DNA of 64,000 nt, from assembly GCA_964520325.1 (NCBI GenBank), contig CAZFOB010000004.1:62001-126000 (forward strand). Direction: 5' to 3'. The stretch is from CAZFOB01 sp964520325. Lineage in GTDB: Bacteria > Actinomycetota > JAICYB01. The notes under the pieces are model-generated. The model was not told where the DNA came from. It worked only from the letters and a program-made list of their open reading frames with translations, and ran no database searches. The stretch's first letter is position 1. The number at the start of each line of letters is the position of its first letter. Position numbers and translations under genes: made by a program. Below are positions 55,561 to 62,776 of this stretch, in pieces.

Positions 55561-57119
55561 GCCTTTTCCCAGTCGCGAACGATCGCTTTCTTGTCAACCT
55601 TCCCGATGTCGTTGCGGGGCAGCGCGTCCATGAAGCGGATCTCTTTCGGGACGGCGGCATAGGCCGCGTTCTCCTTCGCCCAGCCGATGAGCTCCTCCTC
55701 GGTGACATCCCCGGAAGAAACGACCGCAGCAACGATCTTCTCGCCCCACTTCGGATCCGGGACGCCGAGCACACTCGCCTCGTCGACCTTCGGATGTGCG
55801 TTGAGGGCGATCTCGGTCTCTGCCGGGTACACGTTCACTCCGCCCGAGATGATCATGTCGTCGGCTCGGTCGACGACGTGCAGGTAGCCGTCGGCGTCGA
55901 GGAAGCCGACGTCGCGAACCGAGATGAAGCCATCGCGCATGCGCTCGGCATCGAGGTCGGGGTCGTCCATGTAGCCCTCCATGCCGAGCGAGGAGCTGAC
56001 CCACACCTCGCCGCGTTCTCCTTCGCGCACTGTGTTTCCATCGGGGTCACAGATCCGTACGGTGATCCCCGGCGTCGGCTTGCCGACCGTGCCGGGTTTG
56101 TTGATCTGGTCGTCGGGGGTGGCGATCGAGACGAAGCCCATCTCGGTCGAACCGTAGAGGTCGTAGATCACGTTTCCGAGTAACTCGCGCGCTTCCGTTC
56201 GCACTTCTTCACGCAAAGCAGAGCCGGTGCACACCACGATCCGGAGGCTCGAGAGGTCGTAGTTCTTCGCGTCCGGCCACGAAGCGATCTGGTGGAGCAT
56301 CGTCGGGACGACCGTGGTGGTGGTGACGCGATGTTTCTCGACGTTTCCGCAGAACGTTTCCGGTGAGAACTTCTCGACGATCACCATCGTGTTGCCGAGC
56401 GCCTGCGCGATGATGGCGAATCCAGAACCCGACGAGTGATACAGCGGACACACCACCATGTGGACGTCGGATGTCTTGTAGGGGATCGTGCGCAGGAAAC
56501 CGGTCATGGATCCGAGTGACACGCTCGACTCGAGTGACCGGACGGCACCCTTGGGGCGTCCGGTGGTCCCGGAGGTGAACACAACGACCTTGCTCTGCGC
56601 CTTGCGGTCGACGCTCGGTTCGGCCCTGGACGCTTGCGAGAGGGCGTTCTCGTACTCGTCGCCGATCAGGAGCACGGTGGGACCAACGAGATCATCGCGG
56701 TGGGTCACGACCACGTCGGCCTTCGTCCGTTCGAAGATCGCTTGTGCGTCCGCCGCCGGTGCCCGCGGGTTCACGAAGGAGACCGTGGCGCCCACACGCA
56801 TCGCCGCGGCATTGGCTTCGATGAACTCCGGACGGTTCCCGAGCATGATCGCGACGCTGCCGTCGGGGCCCACGCCTGTCGCAAGGAAGTGGTTCGACAG
56901 GCGCCTGATGCGGTCGAGCAGCTGCGACCACGTCGTGGTGTGGTCTTCGAAGATCATCGCCGGCTTCCTCGGATCCCGCGTGCCGTGCAGCGTGTACACC
57001 AGATGGGATTTGAAGCCCTCGCGCATGAGCTGCTTGGTGACCTCGATGGTCGTCCGGGGGCCGAGTGGACGAAGGATTCCAGCTTTGTAGATCGCTCTGA
57101 CGTTGTCGAAGATGCTCAT
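55557..57119 (-). CDS. Acyl-CoA synthetase (AMP-forming)
   Basis: 520 residues, ANL superfamily. FTSGTTGRPKGA (phosphate loop), YGSTEMG, GGVNVYPAETE and PRNDIGKVDKKAIV (catalytic Lys) are all present. An N-terminal extension of about 50 residues (MSIFDNVRAIYKAGILRPLG) matches actinobacterial very-long-chain FadD-type members. TAGCCT stands 6 bases before ATG 57119. First gene of an operon with TIGR03084 and DUF72 proteins. Confidence 0.94.
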   Translation of the reverse strand: MSIFDNVRAIYKAGILRPLGPRTTIEVTKQLMREGFKSHLVYTLHGTRDPRKPAMIFEDHTTTWSQLLDRIRRLSNHFLATGVGPDGSVAIMLGNRPEFIEANAAAMRVGATVSFVNPRAPAADAQAIFERTKADVVVTHRDDLVGPTVLLIGDEYENALSQASRAEPSVDRKAQSKVVVFTSGTTGRPKGAVRSLESSVSLGSMTGFLRTIPYKTSDVHMVVCPLYHSSGSGFAIIAQALGNTMVIVEKFSPETFCGNVEKHRVTTTTVVPTMLHQIASWPDAKNYDLSSLRIVVCTGSALREEVRTEARELLGNVIYDLYGSTEMGFVSIATPDDQINKPGTVGKPTPGITVRICDPDGNTVREGERGEVWVSSSLGMEGYMDDPDLDAERMRDGFISVRDVGFLDADGYLHVVDRADDMIISGGVNVYPAETEIALNAHPKVDEASVLGVPDPKWGEKIVAAVVSSGDVTEEELIGWAKENAAYAAVPKEIRFMDALPRNDIGKVDKKAIVRDWEKA

Positions 57120-57125
57120 TGCGTG

Positions 57126-57131
57126 AGGCTA
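57126..57131 (-). promoter_or_regulatory. Putative leaderless -10 (TAGCCT) for the acyl-CoA synthetase operon
   Basis: Minus-strand TAGCCT ends 6 bases before ATG 57119; no ribosome site. Confidence 0.5.
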
Positions 57132-57173
57132 CCTCGCCGCCGACTCGGCCAGCCTGCGAGCGAGACTGCGAGC

Positions 57174-57179
57174 TAGTCT
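57174..57179 (+). promoter_or_regulatory. Putative leaderless -10 (TAGTCT) for the SRPBCC gene
   Basis: TAGTCT ends 5 bases before GTG 57185. Confidence 0.45.
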
Positions 57180-57184
57180 GGCCC

Positions 57185-57643
57185 GTGCCGCAGACGCGTT
57201 CGCAGATCCGCATCGACGCACCGCCGGAAGTCGTTTTCGACTTCATCGACGACTGGCGCAACGCCATGCGCTATCTCAAACGGATGACGCGCTGGGATCT
57301 CGCCGATCCCGAAGGCGGAACAGGTGTCGGTGCGATCTTCAACGTCGGCCTTGCCGCCGGGCCGGGCAAGCTCGGTGGACGCTTCCAGGTCACCGAGCAC
57401 GAACGTCCAAGTCGGATCGGGTTCCGTTCGATGCAGGACGTGCGCGTCGAAGGCAGCTGGACGCTCTCGCCGGACGGCGACGGTACACGCGTCGTCCTCG
57501 ATTCGTCGTACGACCTCCCCGGCGGCATCGCCGGACGCATCGTCGGCTCGTTCATCCGTGGCAACGCACAGAACGACCTCGACCACTCGCTCCGCGACCT
57601 CAAGCGACTCATCGAATCAGACCAGCGGGAATCAGGCGCGTAG
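57185..57643 (+). CDS. SRPBCC (START-like) family protein
   Basis: 152 residues with the polyketide cyclase/START fold: IRIDAPPEVVFDFIDDWRN at the start, then GGRFQVTEHERPSRIGFRS and GSWTLSPDGDGTRVVLDSSYDLPGG. A helix-grip lipid- or ligand-binding pocket without obvious catalytic residues. Its end overlaps the convergent FAD reductase gene by 12 bases. Role unknown. Confidence 0.9.
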   Translation: MPQTRSQIRIDAPPEVVFDFIDDWRNAMRYLKRMTRWDLADPEGGTGVGAIFNVGLAAGPGKLGGRFQVTEHERPSRIGFRSMQDVRVEGSWTLSPDGDGTRVVLDSSYDLPGGIAGRIVGSFIRGNAQNDLDHSLRDLKRLIESDQRESGA

Positions 57644-58849
57644 GAGGTCCTTCAAGGCAACGTCGTCGTCTCGCAGCTTCGCCGTGTCGACGGCGATCTT
57701 TCGCTCGATGAGACGCCGCGTCGCGGCGATGTCTCGTCCGCGATCGAGCGCGATCGCGGCGATGACGTTGTCGCCGCGCATGAAGAACGCGATGAAGTTG
57801 CGCTCGTCGAAGCTGCCGCGCACCACGCGTGTCTCTTCGGGTGAGGCGTACCCGAGCATCTGGAGATTCACGTCGTACTGGTCCGACCAGAACCATGGAA
57901 CCTCCTGGAACGGTTCGCGTTCGCCGAGCATCGACTTCGCCGCCGCTGGTCCCATGTTCTGCGCGTTCTGGAAGTGCTCGGTGCGGATCATCCCGCCCGA
58001 ATAGACATCGGGACGCTTTGCGACGTCCCCGGCGGCGAAGACCTTCTCCGCCGACGTCCGGCACAGCTCGTCGACCACGACCCCGTTGTCGCAAGCGATG
58101 CCGGCCGCTTCAGCCAGCTCAACGTTCGGCATGATCCCGATGCCGACGACGACGACGTCGGCGGGGTACCGCGTCCCGGACGTGCCGACCACGCTTTCAA
58201 CCCTGCGCGCGCCGTCGAAGCGCTCAACGCCTTCACCGAGACGCAAGTTCACACCGTGGTCGCGATGGATCTGTGCGTAGACGGCACCGATGTCCTCTCC
58301 GAGTACCCGCACCAATGGCACCTCGAGCACCTCGATCACCGTGACGTCGCAGCCGAGCATCCTGGCCGACGCGGCCACCTCCGCCCCGATGAAACCTGCG
58401 CCGATCACGACCACTCGGGGGCCTTTCGCGAATGCTTCGCCGAGCTCGACGGCGTCGCGGAGCGTCCGGAGGTAATGGACCCCGGGCAGATCGGCGCCCG
58501 GGACGTCCAGCGTGCGCACCCGGCCCCCGGTGGCAAGCAGGCACGCGTCGAATCCGAGTGTGGATCCGTCGTCGAGGCCGATCGAGCCGGACGGATCGAT
58601 CGTCGTTGCCCGGACCCCGAGCCGGAGCTCGATCTGTTGGTCGGTGTACCACTCCGTGCTCCGGAGGAAGACGGAATCCGACGCGACTTCACCGCGAACA
58701 ACCTCCTTGGACAGCGGGGGCCGTTCGTACGGCAGGTCGGGTTCCTCGCCGACGAGCACGATCCGCCCATCGGTTCCACCCGATCGGAGAGCCTCGGCCG
58801 CCCGCCCGCCGGCAAGATTCGCACCAACGATCACGAATGTTCGCGGCAT
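57632..58849 (-). CDS. FAD-dependent ferredoxin/rubredoxin reductase
   Basis: 405 residues. Two Rossmann motifs: FVIVGANLAGGRAAEAL (FAD) and VVVIGAGFIGAEVAASARMLG (NAD(P)H), the ATGGRVR turn, and FAAGDVAKRPD at the flavin. The C-terminal third fits the BphA4/putidaredoxin-reductase fold. Supplies electrons to a small iron-sulfur protein for an oxygenase; none is next to it. TAGCAT 6 bases before ATG 58849. Confidence 0.94.
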   Translation of the reverse strand: MPRTFVIVGANLAGGRAAEALRSGGTDGRIVLVGEEPDLPYERPPLSKEVVRGEVASDSVFLRSTEWYTDQQIELRLGVRATTIDPSGSIGLDDGSTLGFDACLLATGGRVRTLDVPGADLPGVHYLRTLRDAVELGEAFAKGPRVVVIGAGFIGAEVAASARMLGCDVTVIEVLEVPLVRVLGEDIGAVYAQIHRDHGVNLRLGEGVERFDGARRVESVVGTSGTRYPADVVVVGIGIMPNVELAEAAGIACDNGVVVDELCRTSAEKVFAAGDVAKRPDVYSGGMIRTEHFQNAQNMGPAAAKSMLGEREPFQEVPWFWSDQYDVNLQMLGYASPEETRVVRGSFDERNFIAFFMRGDNVIAAIALDRGRDIAATRRLIERKIAVDTAKLRDDDVALKDLLRA

Positions 58850-58855
58850 CGCAGC

Positions 58856-58861
58856 ATGCTA
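58856..58861 (-). promoter_or_regulatory. Putative leaderless -10 (TAGCAT) for the FAD reductase gene
   Basis: Minus-strand TAGCAT ends 6 bases before ATG 58849. Confidence 0.5.
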
Positions 58862-58888
58862 GCCAGGCCCTGGTGGGACAATCTCGAT

Positions 58889-59950
58889 GTGACCCAACAG
58901 CCTCGCAGGCGTAGATACTCGACAGGCATCGAAGAGCTCGACCAGCGCATCGCCGAGCTCATCGCCGAGAGCGCGTTCACCGAGCGTGATGGCGCGCTCA
59001 TCACCGAGATCGTCACGACCGCACTCTTGCTCGGCAAGGACGCCGCATCGCGGCTCGACCTCAAGATCGTGAACGCCGCGCTCAAGGAGATGCGCTACGC
59101 GTTCAAGGTCTTCGGCCCCTACCGCGACGTGAAGAAGGTGAGCGTGTTCGGGTCGGCGCGTACCCGTGTTGGTGACCCCGACTTCGAGCAGGCTCGTGCG
59201 TTCGGCAAGGCCATCGCCGAGCAAGGATGGATGATCGTCACGGGGGCCGGCCCCGGGAGCATGGAGGCGGCGAACAGCGGTGCCGGCGCCGCCAAGAGCT
59301 TCGGCGTCAACATCAGGCTTCCCTTCGAGGCCGAACCGAACCCGGTGATCGCGGACGACCCGAAGCTCGTCAACTTCAAGTACTTCTTCACACGCAAGCT
59401 GATGTTCATCAAAGAAGCGAGCGCGTTCGTCCTGCTTCCGGGCGGTTTCGGCACGATGGACGAAGCGTTCGAGCTACTGACACTCATCCAGACCGGCAAG
59501 AGCGACATGCATCCGATCGTCCTGCTCGATGCGCCTGGTGGTTCCTACTGGAAGGACTTCGTCGCTTTCATCAAGAGCGATCTCATCGAACGGGGTTACG
59601 CGAGCCCGTCCGATCTGAAGCTCTTCACGGTCACCGACGACGTTCAACAAGCCGGCGATGAACTCGCGCGCTTCTACTCGAACTACGATTCGATGCGTTT
59701 CGTCGGGAACAAGCTCGTGCTCCGACTCGCCCACGCACCGGACGACGAAGGGCTCGCACGACTCTCCGATGCGTTCAAAGACGTCACCGGTCCGATCGAA
59801 CGCTGCGGACCGATGCCGGCTGAGGTCAACGACCAGGATGCCCTCGACAAAGAACGCATCTGCATGCGCTTCGACCGTGCGTCCTATGGACGTTTGCGCG
59901 AGCTCATCGACGAGCTCAATCGCCTACCGCCGCCGGGATCCCTTCCGTAA
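58889..59950 (+). CDS. LOG-family protein (lysine-decarboxylase-like, TIGR00730)
   Basis: 353 residues from GTG 58889 (ATG 58856 is an in-frame alternative). VSVFGSARTRVGDPDFEQA, VTGAGPGSMEAANSGA and the signature LLPGGFGTMDEAFELLTLIQTGK define the LOG nucleotide-monophosphate phosphoribohydrolase family, known for cytokinin-type N6-modified AMP hydrolysis. N- and C-terminal helical extensions (about 75 and 90 residues) make it longer than the short LOG proteins. Divergent from the reductase. Confidence 0.92.
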   Translation: MTQQPRRRRYSTGIEELDQRIAELIAESAFTERDGALITEIVTTALLLGKDAASRLDLKIVNAALKEMRYAFKVFGPYRDVKKVSVFGSARTRVGDPDFEQARAFGKAIAEQGWMIVTGAGPGSMEAANSGAGAAKSFGVNIRLPFEAEPNPVIADDPKLVNFKYFFTRKLMFIKEASAFVLLPGGFGTMDEAFELLTLIQTGKSDMHPIVLLDAPGGSYWKDFVAFIKSDLIERGYASPSDLKLFTVTDDVQQAGDELARFYSNYDSMRFVGNKLVLRLAHAPDDEGLARLSDAFKDVTGPIERCGPMPAEVNDQDALDKERICMRFDRASYGRLRELIDELNRLPPPGSLP

Positions 59951-60146
59951 GTGCGGGATATCGCATCAGCATCGCAGTGATCTCGGCCACGCTCAGGCAG
60001 CGCAGACGATCGTCTGCCGAGGCTGGTGTGATCGAAAGTCCGGCGCACTCGGGACACGGAACCGGTATCGGGTCTGGGCACGCTCCGAATGCGAGTACTC
60101 GTCCCAAACCCGCGCACACAGGACACCCGTTCGACAACAGGATCAC
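59916..60146 (-). CDS. Small protein with two CxxC zinc-ribbon motifs
   Basis: 76 residues from GTG 60146. CPVCAGLGRVLAFGACPDPIP followed by CPECAGLSI gives two CxxCxG-like knuckles, as in rubredoxin-like or DnaJ zinc ribbons; the rest (LSVAEITAMLMRYPALTEGIP) is amphipathic. The 3' end overlaps the convergent LOG gene by 35 bases and no ribosome site or -10 is obvious, so it is a candidate only. Confidence 0.45.
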   Translation of the reverse strand: MILLSNGCPVCAGLGRVLAFGACPDPIPVPCPECAGLSITPASADDRLRCLSVAEITAMLMRYPALTEGIPAAVGD

Positions 60147-60231
60147 CCCACTTGTTCGGGGGAAGCCAGGCCTATCGGAGAAGCGACAGCGGGACTGTAG
60201 GTCGTTTAACGCATCCGCGCTGTGACCAGGA

Positions 60232-61077
60232 TCACTGGTCCCTGCTCATCGTGGCGGCCGGGTTGACCGGGTAACCCTTGGCTTCGAGCACGGCTTGTTG
60301 CAACGGCTCGAGAAGCGCGAACAACTCGTCGACATCGTCACCGAGCGCATCGACCACGACGGCTTCGCCGACATCGGTCGCAGATTCGATCCCGCGCCGG
60401 TAGGCGCGCCCTTCGTCGGTGAACGCTCCGTCGCGAAGGTAGCCCTTCGCTTCCAAACGCGCAACGCCGGCGTCGATCTGCTCCTTCGACCACCCACGCG
60501 TCGGTGAGTAGGTTCCGATGGCGAGTCCCCACGAGAGCTCGGTGAGCAGGCTGATCTCGGTCGGTTCGCAACCTGCCGAGATCCATGCGCCGATGTGTCC
60601 GTCACCGCGACGTTCGCGGACGTAGTCACACACCCGCCACAGCTGCGTCAGAGGATCGGTCGGGAAGGGCAGAGAGACAAGCCCGGAGAAGAGCGTGCGT
60701 CCCGCGAGATCGACCGACTCCATGGCCGGACGGAGGATCGCCACGACCCGGCTCACGTCGGCTTCGCCGAGCATCCGCGAAAGACCCCGAGTGGCTCCGC
60801 CGGAGCGAGCCGCGAGCACGACGTCCGGCTCGGCTTTCGTCCAGTCGACGTTGGGTTTGACGATGTCCGGGTTGAAGACGCCGAAGGCCGCACACACCAC
60901 CTGCCACGACGGCTTGCCGAGGCAGGCGCCGCGAGATGTGAAGTAGCTCTGGCCGAAGTGTTCGAATCCGAGCGCCGTGTATTCCTCCTGGGCTTCCGGC
61001 ACGAAATAGACAGAGCCGGCGATGGGCTCGCAGAGGTCGCGGAGGCGTCGCGAGATGTCCCTGTTCCGATCCGCCAT
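60232..61077 (-). CDS. SCO6745-family protein (actinobacterial, helical)
   Basis: 281 residues. ISRRLRDLCEPIAGSVYFVPEAQEEYTALG, GYFTSRGACLG-like context, GVFNPDIVKPNVDWTK and the winged-helix-like C-terminus (GWSKEQIDAGVARLEAKGYLRDGAFTDEGRAYRRGIE) are typical of this family, which has no proven function; the end looks like a HTH. ATG 61077 with TACACT 7 bases upstream. Divergent from the binding-protein gene. Confidence 0.82.
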   Translation of the reverse strand: MADRNRDISRRLRDLCEPIAGSVYFVPEAQEEYTALGFEHFGQSYFTSRGACLGKPSWQVVCAAFGVFNPDIVKPNVDWTKAEPDVVLAARSGGATRGLSRMLGEADVSRVVAILRPAMESVDLAGRTLFSGLVSLPFPTDPLTQLWRVCDYVRERRGDGHIGAWISAGCEPTEISLLTELSWGLAIGTYSPTRGWSKEQIDAGVARLEAKGYLRDGAFTDEGRAYRRGIESATDVGEAVVVDALGDDVDELFALLEPLQQAVLEAKGYPVNPAATMSRDQ

Positions 61078-61084
61078 GCCCGGC

Positions 61085-61090
61085 AGTGTA
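61085..61090 (-). promoter_or_regulatory. Putative leaderless -10 (TACACT) for the SCO6745-type gene
   Basis: Minus-strand TACACT ends 7 bases before ATG 61077. Confidence 0.5.
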
Positions 61091-61153
61091 CGAATGCCCG
61101 ATGGAACCCACCAACCCAGACGGAGCGTTTCCAACTAGACTCGCAAGGGATTC

Positions 61154-62773
61154 ATGGAGAACGCGGGGAGTTTGAGACGACTGTTCGCTCGTCCTGAGGG
61201 CTTGATGATTGCTGCCCTGTCCGCAGCAGCGATCACGCTGGTGGCTGCGGCGGCTATCGGGGGCCGCACGGCGGAGAGTTCGTTCTCCGAGGGCCCCGGC
61301 GACCTCGCGGCACCCGGGGCCGGCCAGACCGACGACCTGCCCGGCGACGACACCGGCACCGACGACCCTGGCAAGACGTCGAATGACCCGCAGGACCCGC
61401 AGGCGTCGTCCGGTCCTGTCGTGGGTCCCGGCAAGACGTCGGGGCCCGGCGCTCTGCCCACCGACCCCGCCAAGAAGCGCGTCGAGCGGAAGTCGGTGGT
61501 GGGGGCCACGAGAGAGGGTGTCTTCTCGGACCACTTCGAGCTCGGTGCACACGCACCTATCACGTTCGACGGCGCGCCACTCAACCTCGCTGAGGACCCG
61601 ATCATCGGATTCAAGGGTTACCTCACCTACGTCAACCGCCACGGCGGCATCAACGGTCTGAAGGTCAGGCTCTTCGGCAAGGACGACCGCTACACCACCT
61701 CGGGGGGCCGCGCCGTCGCCGACCAGCTGACGAAAGAGATCAAGCCGTTCCTGATCACCGGCACGCTCGGTATCGACCAGATCCACAAGGTCGCCCTCGG
61801 AGCGAAGGCGGCGGGCATCCCGTACATGGCCGGCGGGGGTCCGGAGCCGGAGCTCAAGGACATCGGGATGTACCAGATCATCTCGAACTACGACCAGTAC
61901 CTGAAGGTCGTCACCGCCTTCATCTGCAAGTACGGCAAGCAGTACGTCGGCGGTGAAGTCAGGCTGGGCACGACCACCCTCAACTCGGAGCTCATCCTCC
62001 CCGTCGAGAAGCGATTCGTCACCGAGCTCGAGCGTCGAAAGTGCGTGAAGACTCCTGTCGACTCCAAGGCCCGGGGGACGATCAACAAGCCGACGGAACA
62101 GTCCACATATGGTGGGCAGCTCCTCGACCTGCGCACGTCGTACGCCAACCAGGGCGCGAACCTCGTCGTTCCGTTGCAGGATCCGATCTCGACGTCGAGG
62201 CAGACGCTCGAGTGGGCCGGCTCGGGCTACCGTCCGAAGTGGACGATCGCCAACTTCGCTCACGACGGTGACGTCGCGCTTGCGCTGTTCCAGGGTCAGT
62301 GGACGGGCATGCGCGTCATGTCCGGCGGCTGCTACTACCACCCGCAGGGTGGCGGAAAGCCGTACGATCCGAAACTCTGCGCGAGACTCGTCGATGCTCA
62401 CAAGCAATGGGTCTCACTCGGCAACGTGACCTACGACGAGAACGCCGGTGGATCCTATGGCGGGAAGTCGAGCTTCAACTACGACGAAGCGAGCTGGACG
62501 GCCGATGGTCAGGGCGGCGCCTCGGGCTATCAGCTCGTGTACTTCTGGCATGGCGCGATGAAGTCGATCGGGGCCGACCCGACGCGCGAGAAGTTCATCG
62601 CTGCGTTGAACGCCTACGACAACTACTCCAACCTGCTCACGAGCCCGATCACGTTCAAGGGGTCGCCGAACCACATGATCGGCGCCACGAAGTTCACGTT
62701 GCTCGAGGGACAGTCGAACCTCAAGTACCGGCAGGTCGTCGAAATCACGCCAGGGCTCGTCGACCACTTCTAG
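61154..62773 (+). CDS. ABC transporter substrate-binding protein, branched-chain amino acid/urea type
   Basis: 539 residues. An N-terminal helix (GLMIAALSAAAITLVAAAAIG, residues 17-36) is an uncleaved anchor or signal; a Gly/Asp/Pro/Thr-rich linker of about 75 residues follows. The periplasmic-binding type-1 domain begins with PIIGFKGYLTYVNRHGGINGLKVRLFGKDDRY, the LivJ/AmiC pattern. A TAGACT hexamer lies 12 bases before the ATG, with AAGGGA between. The ATPase gene follows by 3 bases. Ligand unknown. Confidence 0.88.
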   Translation: MENAGSLRRLFARPEGLMIAALSAAAITLVAAAAIGGRTAESSFSEGPGDLAAPGAGQTDDLPGDDTGTDDPGKTSNDPQDPQASSGPVVGPGKTSGPGALPTDPAKKRVERKSVVGATREGVFSDHFELGAHAPITFDGAPLNLAEDPIIGFKGYLTYVNRHGGINGLKVRLFGKDDRYTTSGGRAVADQLTKEIKPFLITGTLGIDQIHKVALGAKAAGIPYMAGGGPEPELKDIGMYQIISNYDQYLKVVTAFICKYGKQYVGGEVRLGTTTLNSELILPVEKRFVTELERRKCVKTPVDSKARGTINKPTEQSTYGGQLLDLRTSYANQGANLVVPLQDPISTSRQTLEWAGSGYRPKWTIANFAHDGDVALALFQGQWTGMRVMSGGCYYHPQGGGKPYDPKLCARLVDAHKQWVSLGNVTYDENAGGSYGGKSSFNYDEASWTADGQGGASGYQLVYFWHGAMKSIGADPTREKFIAALNAYDNYSNLLTSPITFKGSPNHMIGATKFTLLEGQSNLKYRQVVEITPGLVDHF

Positions 62774-62776
62774 ACG

